Assembly: GCA_002298965.1 (NCBI GenBank)
Contig: DBMN01000248.1
Span: forward strand, 460-15,438
DNA from: Rhizobiales bacterium UBA697
GTDB lineage: Bacteria; Pseudomonadota; Alphaproteobacteria; Rhizobiales; Ancalomicrobiaceae
DNA length: 14,979 nucleotides
Direction of reading: 5' to 3'
Shown: piece after piece, positions 1 through 6,954 of the stretch
Numbering within the stretch: position 1 is the first letter of the stretch
Layout of the letters: each line of letters begins with the position of its first letter
Translations under genes and position numbers: made by a program
The notes under the pieces: model-generated
The model's input: only the letters and a program-made list of their open reading frames with translations
Told to the model about the DNA's origin: nothing
Databases searched by the model: none

Positions 1-1403
1 CCGACGGAGGCCGGGACCCAGTCGAGACGCTTCAGCGGCGCATAGACGTGGCCGCCGAGATCCTGGATCAGGTAGCGCGCCACGCGGGTGCCGCTGTCGA
101 CCGCGGTCAGGATGAAGACCGCCTCGAACATCACGACGAACTGGAAGAAGTAGCCGGCGAGGTGGCTGAACCACGGGATCTTGGTGAAGATCGTGGTCAT
201 GCCGACCGCCAGCGTCACGGCACCGCCGGTGCGGCCGTAGAGGTCGAGGCCGATCTGTTCGCTGAGCGACGGCAGGTCGACGACCTGCATGCCGAGCGCC
301 TTGAAGGCGGCGGGCGCGGCGTTGATGGCGAAATAGTCGGCCGGATGCAGGGCGATCGCGGCGATCAGCGCCATGATGCCGACGAGGCATTCGGCCAGCA
401 TGCCGCCGAAGGCCACCGGCAGGATGTCGGACCACTTGTCGATCAGCTTCGGGGTGGTGCCCGAGCCGATGAAGGCATGGAAGCCCGAGATCGCGCCGCA
501 GGCGATGGTGATCGAGATGAAGGGCCACACCGGGCCGTTCAGCACGGGGCCGCCGCCGGCGACGAACTGGGTGAAGGCCGGGAAGCGGACTTCCGGGTTG
601 ATGAAGACGACGCCGACGACGAGCGCGCCGAACACGCCGATCTTCATGAAGGACGAGAGATAGCCGCGCGGGGTGAGCAGCAGCCACACCGGCAGGGCCG
701 AGGCGAAGAACGCATAGGCCGGCAGCAGGAAGGCGATGGTGTGCTCGTTCATGGTCAGCCAGTCGCCGAGCGCGGTGCCGGCGAGATGCGGACCAGCGAG
801 CACGGAGGCGGCGATCGCGGCGACGCCGAGATAGGTCGCGGTCTTCGACGGGCCGACGAACTTCTCCCACAGGCCGAGCGCCACGGCGATCGGGATGGTC
901 ATGAACACCGCGAAGGTGCCCCAGGGATTGCGCTCGAGCGCATGCACCACGACGATCGACAGACCCGCCATCGTGATGGTGATGATGAAGAGCATGGCGA
1001 GGCCGGTGCACCAGCCGGCGACCGGGCCGAGCTCGGCCTTGGCCACTTCCGACAACGACTTGCCCTGATGCTTCATCGAGGCGAAGAGCACGACCGTGTC
1101 GTGGACCGCGCCGCCGACGACGCAGCCGACGAGCAGCCAGACGAGGCCGGGCAGATAGCCGAACTGGGCGGCGAGAACCGGGCCGACCAGCGGGCCGGCG
1201 GCGGCGATGGCGGCGAAGTGCTGGCCGGCGTTGACCCACTTCTTGGTCGGCACGTAGTTCTTGCCGTCCTCGAGCTGGTGCGACGGGGTGACGTCGCGGT
1301 CGTCGGCCTGGAGCACCTTCTTGACGAAGAAGATGCCGTAGAAGCGGTATGCCATCATCAGGATGCATGCCGCCGAGATCACGATGTAGAGCGCATGTGT
1401 CAT
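1..1403 (-). CDS. cstA: CstA-family pyruvate/peptide transporter, C-terminus cut off by window edge
   Basis: Multi-spanning inner-membrane carrier of the CstA (carbon starvation protein A) family. Characterised members E. coli BtsT and CstA import pyruvate. The first 467 codons are present; full-length members are about 690-700 residues, so roughly a third is missing beyond the left edge. Seen: hydrophobic segments throughout, a short N-terminal helix ending FYGIFFVKK, the signature HFAAIAAAGPLVGPVLAAQ, and a VHDTVVL motif after the next membrane segment. The ATG at 1403 is preceded by AGGGAG at good spacing. It lies downstream of, and on the same strand as, a BtsS/BtsR-like sensor-regulator pair. 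In E. coli BtsSR activates btsT, so regulation by the neighbouring pair is the natural inference. Family is certain; substrate is inferred. The long open frame on the opposite strand is a GC-rich shadow. Confidence 0.94.
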   Translation of the reverse strand, partial: MTHALYIVISAACILMMAYRFYGIFFVKKVLQADDRDVTPSHQLEDGKNYVPTKKWVNAGQHFAAIAAAGPLVGPVLAAQFGYLPGLVWLLVGCVVGGAVHDTVVLFASMKHQGKSLSEVAKAELGPVAGWCTGLAMLFIITITMAGLSIVVVHALERNPWGTFAVFMTIPIAVALGLWEKFVGPSKTATYLGVAAIAASVLAGPHLAGTALGDWLTMNEHTIAFLLPAYAFFASALPVWLLLTPRGYLSSFMKIGVFGALVVGVVFINPEVRFPAFTQFVAGGGPVLNGPVWPFISITIACGAISGFHAFIGSGTTPKLIDKWSDILPVAFGGMLAECLVGIMALIAAIALHPADYFAINAAPAAFKALGMQVVDLPSLSEQIGLDLYGRTGGAVTLAVGMTTIFTKIPWFSHLAGYFFQFVVMFEAVFILTAVDSGTRVARYLIQDLGGHVYAPLKRLDWVPASV

Positions 1404-1547
1404 CGAGTTTCTCCCTGAATTTTCCGAGGGAGGGGATACGCCTCGGTCGGGGCCCCGCGGGCGGCGTTCCGGCGAGCGGTCGTCCCCGGCGGACGAACGG
1501 TCGGGATCGCGGGGCGAGCGGCGGGAAAAGGCGCTCGAAAACGCTCG

Positions 1548-1576
1548 TAGCGACTCGATTAATCGCCTACTTTCAA
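1548..1576 (-). promoter_or_regulatory. Possible cstA promoter with palindrome in spacer
   Basis: Read on the minus strand: TTGAAA (-35, 1576-1571), 17-base spacer, TCGCTA (-10, 1553-1548). The -35 is good and the -10 is weak. The spacer holds the perfect 10-base palindrome CGATTAATCG (1556-1565), a possible operator. Transcription would start near 1541 and leave a leader of about 138 bases before the cstA ATG. Inferred from sequence only. Confidence 0.3.
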
Positions 1577-1634
1577 TGACTTACGTGGAAATACGGATCA
1601 TTTCGGGTCGGTCTTCCGACCCTTCGCCCGTTGG

Positions 1635-1754
1635 CTTCACACCGAGGTGCCCGACCATGGGTCGGGCCTCGAAGTGCGAAGCCGCGACGGGCCGTGCCAC
1701 TCGGCCCTTCGCGCCTCACGAGGCCCGGCTTGCGCCGGGCACCTCAGGGTGAAG
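1635..1754. repeat. Inverted pair of Rhizobiales-type palindromic repeats
   Basis: Two related copies face each other. Copy B on the plus strand (1635 to about 1691) begins CTTCACACCGAGGTGCCCG. Copy A on the minus strand (1754 to about 1701) begins CTTCACCCTGAGGTGCCCG. Each contains a hairpin at the same place: GCCCGACC-ATG-GGTCGGGC in B and GCCCGGC-GCAA-GCCGGGC in A, both followed by CTCG and a GCGAAG motif. The stems differ but stay paired. GAGGTGCCCG (1644-1653) and CGGGCACCTC (1736-1745) form the outer inverted repeat. From general knowledge, elements carrying ACCCTGAGGTGC and a GCCGGGC core are widespread between Rhizobiales genes. Lying just after btsR, the pair may act as a 3' mRNA structure. 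Confidence 0.7.
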
Positions 1755-1796
1755 GACCTCCGCAGAGGCATTGAGGTCGAACCGCCTCCGCCGCCC

Positions 1797-2510
1797 TCAC
1801 ACGATCGACAGCCGTTCCTTCAGCACCGCCAGATGCCGCCGGCTGACCGGGATGCGCGCCTCGCCGTGGGTGACGATCTCGGCGGCGCCGTTGTCCTGGA
1901 AGACGATCTCGCGGATCGCCTCCGGGTTGACCAGGACCTGTCGATGGCAGCGCAGGAGCGGCGTGCGCTCCTCGATGGTCTTCAGCGTCAGTTCGGTGAA
2001 GCGCTCCTGCCCGCCGTTCGTCACCACGAAGACGCCGCTGGTGCGCGACACGACGAAGTCGATCTCGCCGACCTTGACCAGATAGACCCGGTTCTGCCCC
2101 GAACAGGGGATGACGCCGAGCGGCCGGTTCGGCTCGAACAGCGACGGCGACGGCCCGCTGGAGCGGCGCAGCCGCCCGATCGTCTTGTCGAGCCGCGCCG
2201 GATCGACCGGCTTCAGGAGATAGTCGAAGGCGTCCTCGGCGAAGGCCTCGAGCGCGTGCTCCTCGTGGGCCGTCAGGAAGACGACGCGCGGGCGCCGTTC
2301 GGGATCGAGCATGGCGAGCATCTCGAGCCCGGTGATCCGCGGCATGCGGATGTCGAGGAAGAGCGCGTCGGGCGACCGCCGGTTGACCGCCGCGATGCCC
2401 TCGATCGCGTTGGCGCATTCGCCGATGATCTCGATGTCGTCGTAAGGAGCGAGCAGGCGGCGGAGCTCTTCGCGGGCCGGCGGCTCGTCGTCGATGATCA
2501 GGACCTTCAT
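1797..2510 (-). CDS. btsR: LytTR-family response regulator, BtsR-like
   Basis: Cytoplasmic DNA-binding response regulator of 237 residues, the usual size of LytR/AlgR/BtsR proteins. Receiver domain at about 1-115: acidic pocket D7/D8, phospho-acceptor D53 in FLDIRMP, switch T80, and K100 in LLKPVD. LytTR DNA-binding domain at about 135-235 with the family signatures RCHRQVLVN and PVSRRHLAVLKERL. The start ATG (2510) overlaps the kinase stop as ATGA, so the two are translationally coupled. By analogy with E. coli BtsSR it should be phosphorylated by the upstream kinase and activate the transporter gene cstA that follows. Family and pairing are certain; the target is inferred. Confidence 0.93.
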   Translation of the reverse strand: MKVLIIDDEPPAREELRRLLAPYDDIEIIGECANAIEGIAAVNRRSPDALFLDIRMPRITGLEMLAMLDPERRPRVVFLTAHEEHALEAFAEDAFDYLLKPVDPARLDKTIGRLRRSSGPSPSLFEPNRPLGVIPCSGQNRVYLVKVGEIDFVVSRTSGVFVVTNGGQERFTELTLKTIEERTPLLRCHRQVLVNPEAIREIVFQDNGAAEIVTHGEARIPVSRRHLAVLKERLSIV

Positions 2511-4216
2511 GCGGCGGCGCTCTCGGGCGAATGGAGGGGGACGCGCAGGGTGACATGGGTGGCGACGTCGCGATCGCAGGCGACGCCGACGCCGTAGGAC
2601 GCGCCGAAACGCGCCTGCAGGCGGCGCTCGACCAGCTTCATGCCGAGCCCGGCCTCTTTCGAGGCGCCCGCCTGCGGGTCGTGGAGACCGGCGTTGTCGG
2701 CGATGTCGATCACCAGATCGTCGCCCTCGCGCCGCGCGGTGATGCGGATCTCGCCCTTGCCGATCAGCTGCGACGTGCCGTGCTTGATGGCGTTCTCGAC
2801 GATCGGCTGCAACGAGAAGGCCGGCAGGCGGACGTGGGCGAACTCCGGCGGAATGTCGATGATGACGTCGAGGTTGCCGACGAAACGGGCCTTCTCGATC
2901 TCCAGATAGGCCTCGACATGGGAGATCTCGTCGTCGAGCGTCACTTCCTCGGCCGGCCGTTTCAGGTTCTTGCGGAAGAACACGGCGAGATGCTGGACCA
3001 GCTGGCGCGCCCGCTCGGGGTCCTTCGGCACCACCGCGGCGAGCGTGTTCAACGTGTTGAAGAGGAAGTGCGGATTGACCTGCGCCTGGAGGAGCTTCAG
3101 CTCCGACTGGGTCAGGAGCTGCTTCTGCGCCTCGTAGCGGCCGGCGAGGATCTGCGCCGACAGGAGCCGTGCGATGCCCTCGCCGAGCGTCCGGTTGATG
3201 GTCGAGAAGAGCCGCGTCTTCGGCTCGTAGAGCTTGATCGCCCCGATCACTCGGTCCTCCTCGCCGATCAGCGGCATGACGAGGGCGGCGCCGAGCGGAC
3301 AGTGCGGATCGATCGAGCACTGGTAGGCGACCTCGTTGCCGTCGGCATAGAGGACGACGTTCTTCTCCATCGCCTCGAGCGTCTGGCGCGACGAGATCGG
3401 CCGGCCGACGATGTGGTGGTCGTCGCCCTGGCCGATGAAGGCGAGGAGCTTCTCGCGATCGTTGATCGCCACGGCGCCGACGCCGGTCTCCTCGTAGATG
3501 ATGCGGGCGACGTGGCCGGCCGAGACCGTGTCGAGGCCGCCGCGCAGCGCCCCTTCCGCCCGCGCCGCGATCTTCAGCGCCTTGGCCGAGAAGATGCTCG
3601 ACTGCTTCTCCAGCGCCTGCCGTCGGTCGAGCAGGATGCTCATGAAGAGCCCGGCGCCGAGCGTGTTGGCGAAGAGCATCGGCAGCGCGACCTGATCGAC
3701 CAGATGCACCGCCGCCGAGAACGGCTTGACCAGCGCGAGCAGGATCAGCATCTGCACCACCTCGGCCGAGAACGTGCCGATCGCCGCGGTCATCGGATCG
3801 AACACCTGCGACAGCCGCCCGTGGCGCGTCAGCCAGAGGTGCAGCATGCCGCCCATCACGCCTTCGGTGATGGTGGAGACGGTGCAGGCGAGCGCCGAGG
3901 GGCCGCCGATCCAGTAGCGATGGATGCCGCCCGTCAGGCCGACGAAGAAGCCGACCGCCGGTCCGCCGATCATGCCGCCGAGCACCGCGCCGATGGCCCG
4001 GGTGTTGGCGATGGACTCGTCGATCTTGAGACCGAGATAGGTCCCCATGATGCAGAAGAGCGAGAAGACGACGTAGCAGGCGATACGGTGGGCCGGGCGC
4101 ACCGTCACGTGCATGAAGGGCAGGAAGAGCCGCGTCCGCGAGAAGAGATAGGCCACCACGAGATAGCCGCAGGTCTGCAGCATCAGCGTGAAGCTCAGGG
4201 AGACCGCGTTTTCCAT
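2507..4216 (-). CDS. btsS: LytS-type sensor histidine kinase, BtsS-like pyruvate receptor
   Basis: Inner-membrane sensor kinase of 569 residues (E. coli BtsS is about 561). Order: multi-helix 5TM-LYT sensor domain at about 5-200, a GAF-like domain at about 225-360, a His_kinase domain with phospho-acceptor His383 in QVNPHFLFN, then an ATPase with N-box QPIVENAIKHG (about 470-480) and DNAG (about 508-511). Arg73, Arg100, Cys111 and Ser114 sit one residue away from the pyruvate-binding Arg72, Arg99, Cys110 and Ser113 reported for E. coli BtsS (from memory), with identical spacing. I chose the ATG at 4216 because GGAG is only one base from the adjacent in-frame GTG at 4219. The stop overlaps the btsR start. 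Predicted role: sense pyruvate and switch on cstA. Confidence 0.92.
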   Translation of the reverse strand: MENAVSLSFTLMLQTCGYLVVAYLFSRTRLFLPFMHVTVRPAHRIACYVVFSLFCIMGTYLGLKIDESIANTRAIGAVLGGMIGGPAVGFFVGLTGGIHRYWIGGPSALACTVSTITEGVMGGMLHLWLTRHGRLSQVFDPMTAAIGTFSAEVVQMLILLALVKPFSAAVHLVDQVALPMLFANTLGAGLFMSILLDRRQALEKQSSIFSAKALKIAARAEGALRGGLDTVSAGHVARIIYEETGVGAVAINDREKLLAFIGQGDDHHIVGRPISSRQTLEAMEKNVVLYADGNEVAYQCSIDPHCPLGAALVMPLIGEEDRVIGAIKLYEPKTRLFSTINRTLGEGIARLLSAQILAGRYEAQKQLLTQSELKLLQAQVNPHFLFNTLNTLAAVVPKDPERARQLVQHLAVFFRKNLKRPAEEVTLDDEISHVEAYLEIEKARFVGNLDVIIDIPPEFAHVRLPAFSLQPIVENAIKHGTSQLIGKGEIRITARREGDDLVIDIADNAGLHDPQAGASKEAGLGMKLVERRLQARFGASYGVGVACDRDVATHVTLRVPLHSPESAAA

Positions 4217-4370
4217 CACTCTCCACCGCGCGAGGCCGGATGTCCCGCTCTCGGTCGCCGCGGCCTCGCGGCCGGACCACCGGCGAGCGCCGAGAACCTC
4301 GGACTTTTCGCGCGTCGCGGCAAGCCTCGGAAACGCGCGTACGGTCGAGCACGCGGGCGCCGCGGCGCGG

Positions 4371-5357
4371 TCACTCGAACCGGGCGTCGAGAAAATACCA
4401 TTGCTCCGCCGCCGCCCGGACGATCGGCGCGACGTGCGCCTCGAGCGCCTTGACGTCGTCGAGCAGGCTCGCCGAAGGATCGGACGCCGAGGGCAGGTCG
4501 TCGATCGGCGCGAAACGCACCTCGAAACGCGCGCCGTCGACCCGCCGGCAATGATAGCCGACGAGCCGCGCCCCGGTCATCCGCCGCAGCCGCAGCGCGA
4601 TCGCCAGATTGCCGTCGAGATGGGCCGGACGATCGAAGAACGGCGCCATCAGCCGCCCTTCATGCACCTCGTCGCAGAAGATGCTGACCGCGCCGCCGGC
4701 CTCGAGACGCCGCAGCGCCTCGCGCGTCCCGGCCTTGCCCGGCGTCAGCAGATCGGCGCCGAAGGAGAGCCGCACCTCGCGGGCGATGTGGGCGCGGACA
4801 TGGATCGGCGGCGGCGTCAGCACGATCCCCGGGCGAAACCCGATCGACCGGTAGAGCGGGAACATGACCTCCCAGTTGCCGGTATGGCAGGCGATCATGA
4901 TCACCGGTCCAGCCCGGCGCGCCGCGTCGAGCGCCTCGATGCCGTGGACCGCGATCCGCCCGGCCCGCAGCAGGCGGCCGAGGATCGCGAACTCGACGAG
5001 GAGCCGTCCGGCGTTGTCGTAATAGGCGGCGATCGCCTCCTCGATCGACGCCGCGTCCCGGTCGGGATGGATCCGCGGCAGGTTCTGACGCGCACGGATC
5101 GCCACGCCGGGGCTGAGCTTCGGCCCGAGACGACGGCCGAGCAGTGACCCGATGCCGGAGACGACGTCGATCGGCAGCAGCCGGAAGAGACGGTGCAGAC
5201 CGTATTCGAACGCCCACCGCGCCCCGTTCGCCCGCCAATAGGCGATGAAGGCGCGGCGCCGCGCACCGCCCTGCCTGAGGTCCGACCAGCCGGGAATGTC
5301 CGGCGGCACCCAGATCCACGGCCGGCGCGTCTTGCTCGTCGACCCGTCGTCGCTCAT
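4371..5357 (-). CDS. LpxL/HtrB-family lysophospholipid/lipid A acyltransferase
   Basis: A 328-residue acyltransferase of the LpxL/HtrB (LPLAT) superfamily, which moves a fatty acyl chain from acyl-ACP onto a lipid A precursor or similar lipid at the inner-membrane face. The catalytic HX4E motif is visible as ACHTGNWE (H158, E163). Upstream is the typical NAGRLLVEFAILGRLLRAG stretch, and downstream the FCDEV...APFFDRPAHLDGN region, where the family has its pocket residues. Its ATG overlaps the P450 stop as ATGA, so the genes are translated together and probably act on the same lipid. Which acyl chain it moves cannot be read from the sequence. Standard lpxL, lpxXL and ornithine-lipid olsA-type roles are all possible. 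No acpXL or other lipid A gene is nearby. Confidence 0.88.
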   Translation of the reverse strand: MSDDGSTSKTRRPWIWVPPDIPGWSDLRQGGARRRAFIAYWRANGARWAFEYGLHRLFRLLPIDVVSGIGSLLGRRLGPKLSPGVAIRARQNLPRIHPDRDAASIEEAIAAYYDNAGRLLVEFAILGRLLRAGRIAVHGIEALDAARRAGPVIMIACHTGNWEVMFPLYRSIGFRPGIVLTPPPIHVRAHIAREVRLSFGADLLTPGKAGTREALRRLEAGGAVSIFCDEVHEGRLMAPFFDRPAHLDGNLAIALRLRRMTGARLVGYHCRRVDGARFEVRFAPIDDLPSASDPSASLLDDVKALEAHVAPIVRAAAEQWYFLDARFE

Positions 5358-6760
5358 CGCCGCGCCGCCGCCACGACCGGCAGCCCTCCCTTCGGCCGCA
5401 GCGTCAGCCGACACACCGGCTCGACCGCACGGCCCTCGACCACCCGTACCCGGAAGCGCTGGATCAAGATGGCGAAGCACAGGATCGCCTCGGTGAGGCC
5501 GAAGGCGAGACCCGGGCAGATCCGCGGCCCCGCCGCGAAGGGAATGTAGGTGTAGGGCGCCGGCCGCTGCGACCCGAGGAAGCGTTCCGGCATGAAGCGG
5601 TCGGGCGTCTCCCACAGTTCGGCGCAGCGATGCAGCAGCCAGGGCACGACCACCGCCAGCGACGCCGGCGCGACCTCGACCCCGGCGAAACTGTCCGCCT
5701 CGCGCGCCTGCCGCGCCAGGATCGGCACCGGCGGATAGAGCCGCAGCGTCTCCTCGATCACCGCGCGGCACCAGTCGAGTTCGGCGACGTCGGCGACCGT
5801 CGGCGGCCGCGCGCCGCAGACGCGCTCGATCTCCGCCAGCACCGCCTCCTCGACCCAGGGCGCGTTGGCGACGAGATACCAGGCCCAGGTCAGCGTCGCC
5901 GCCGTGGTCTCGTGCCCCGCCATGAAGATCGTCGCCGCCTCGTTGGAGAGCGCCGAGACGTCGAGCCCGAGTTCCGGGTTCTTCTTCTGCCGCCGCACCA
6001 AGAGCTCGATCATCGACTTGTCGTCGCCGCGCCCGGCGACGTGGTCGTCGATCACCCGCCGGATCACCCGGTCGACCCGCGCCGCCGCCTTGCGCAGGCC
6101 CGGTCCGCGCAGGATCGGCAGCCCCTCGTCGAAGCCGAGGAAATAGGGAATGTTGAGACTGTCGACACCGGCCTGATAGCGGGTGAAGCCTTCGATCACC
6201 TCGTGCGCCGCCTCGGCGCCGAGGTCGTTGCCGAAGACCGTGCGGGCGATGATCTCCGCCGTCAGCTCGGCCATCTCGACCAGCACGTCGAAGGCCTCGC
6301 CGCCGCGCCGCGCCCAGCGCTCCGCCATCGCCAGCGTCACCGCCTCCATCGTCTCGCCGAAGACCGGCACCCGGCTCTTGTGGACGATGTCGGCGACGAG
6401 CGGGCGCCGGCTGCGCCAGGTCTCGCCGTCGGAGATGAAGAGGCCGTCGCCGATCAGATGCTCGAGCGCCCGCCGCATCTGCGGGCTCTTGCGCTCGTAG
6501 TTGTCGTTGCGGGTGGCCAGCACGTGCTTCACGCCATCGGGCGAGTTGACCAGCACCAATTGCCGTCCGAGCAGGCGGATGTCGTCGACCGAGACGCGAT
6601 AGGCGCTCGCCGGCCAGATCGCCAGGAGGTTCCGCCGTGCGACGAGCAGCGTGTCGACCGTGCCGAGCCGCACCTCGGGCGGCAGCGGCCGGGCCGCCGA
6701 GAACCAGCCCGGCCCGCGGTCCTCGACGACGGGCCGAGCCTTTTCGAAGAACTGGAACAT
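5354..6760 (-). CDS. Cytochrome P450
   Basis: A 468-residue soluble cytochrome P450 mono-oxygenase. All landmarks are intact: WRSRRPL in helix C (about 115-121), I-helix oxygen-binding AGHETT (281-286), the K-helix ExxR as EETLR (E337, R340), PERF (about 391-394), and the heme loop FAAGPRICPG with Cys415 as heme ligand. There is no N-terminal membrane anchor and no fused reductase. No ferredoxin or ferredoxin reductase is in the window, so electrons must come from elsewhere. The motif set resembles CYP4/CYP102-like fatty-acid hydroxylases more than CYP101-type, which fits the coupled acyltransferase. Substrate is unknown. I chose the ATG at 6760 because it follows a G-rich ribosome site; an upstream in-frame GTG at 6808 would add 16 Arg-rich residues and lies inside the leader hairpin. 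Confidence 0.93.
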   Translation of the reverse strand: MFQFFEKARPVVEDRGPGWFSAARPLPPEVRLGTVDTLLVARRNLLAIWPASAYRVSVDDIRLLGRQLVLVNSPDGVKHVLATRNDNYERKSPQMRRALEHLIGDGLFISDGETWRSRRPLVADIVHKSRVPVFGETMEAVTLAMAERWARRGGEAFDVLVEMAELTAEIIARTVFGNDLGAEAAHEVIEGFTRYQAGVDSLNIPYFLGFDEGLPILRGPGLRKAAARVDRVIRRVIDDHVAGRGDDKSMIELLVRRQKKNPELGLDVSALSNEAATIFMAGHETTAATLTWAWYLVANAPWVEEAVLAEIERVCGARPPTVADVAELDWCRAVIEETLRLYPPVPILARQAREADSFAGVEVAPASLAVVVPWLLHRCAELWETPDRFMPERFLGSQRPAPYTYIPFAAGPRICPGLAFGLTEAILCFAILIQRFRVRVVEGRAVEPVCRLTLRPKGGLPVVAAARR

Positions 6761-6767
6761 CGCTCGC

Positions 6768-6822
6768 CCCCCCGGAAGACGCGCCCTGTCCGCGTCTCGT
6801 CGCCTCACGGGTCTTCGGGGGG
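6768..6822 (-). promoter_or_regulatory. Leader hairpin covering the P450 ribosome-binding site
   Basis: On the minus-strand transcript CCCCCCGAAGAC (6822-6811) can pair with GUCUUCCGGGGGG (6780-6768), giving 12 pairs with one bulged base. The second arm contains the G-run that serves as the ribosome-binding site just before the P450 ATG (6760). An alternative inner hairpin, GACGCG with CGCGUC, lies in the loop and shares bases with the outer stem, so the two compete. Seen directly; a role in translational control is inferred. Confidence 0.45.
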
Positions 6823-6912
6823 AGGCGGCGCGCGACGGACCGAGGGCGCCCCGTCCCGTCCGGGAGACCCCGCCCGCGCGATGTCCCCCCGACGATCCGC
6901 TCCGCGACCGAG

Positions 6913-6941
6913 ACTAGGCCCGGACGCACGCCCGGTGTCAA
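6913..6941 (-). promoter_or_regulatory. Probable promoter of the P450-acyltransferase operon
   Basis: Minus strand: perfect -35 TTGACA (6941-6936), 17-base spacer, CCTAGT (-10, 6918-6913). It starts 13 bases past the opgD stop, so the P450 pair has its own promoter instead of relying on read-through. Predicted start near 6906 gives a leader of about 145 bases that includes the hairpin at 6768-6822. The -10 matches consensus at three of six positions. Confidence 0.5.
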
Positions 6942-6954
6942 ATGCTCGACGGCG

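Larger units (their letters stand above)
1404..1796. other. Intergenic region between cstA and btsR
   Basis: A 393-base gap with no supportable gene. Nearest cstA is a GC-rich leader (1404-1547), then the possible promoter (1548-1576), then a perfect stem-loop at 1605-1622 (GGGTCGG, loop TCTT, CCGACCC) with no T-run on either side, so not a convincing terminator. Beyond this is the inverted pair of palindromic repeats (1635-1754). The gap suggests cstA has its own regulated promoter rather than being a simple third gene of a btsSR operon. I looked for LytTR-type direct repeats and found no convincing pair. Confidence 0.6.

Noticed and set aside
48..1418. Long open frame on the plus strand opposite cstA
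   Set aside because: Its translation is Arg/Asp/Glu/Gly-rich low-complexity sequence typical of antisense frames in GC-rich genes. The minus strand encodes an unmistakable CstA.
1577..1622. LytTR-type direct repeats upstream of cstA, and the 1605-1622 stem-loop as terminator
   Set aside because: No two copies fit a LytTR consensus with the right spacing. The stem-loop lacks a T-run on both strands.
4356..4370. GCGCCGCGGCGC palindrome just past the acyltransferase stop as a terminator
   Set aside because: A perfect palindrome without loop or T-run cannot form a normal intrinsic terminator; likely chance in GC-rich sequence.
2531..4453. 640-codon open frame on the plus strand across btsS
   Set aside because: Antisense shadow: the residue mix is biased and no domain is visible, while btsS on the other strand has all kinase motifs.
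6761..6808. Upstream GTG start for the P450, adding 16 residues
   Set aside because: The extension is Arg-rich (MRRRDADRARLPGG), has no ribosome site, and lies in the leader hairpin.
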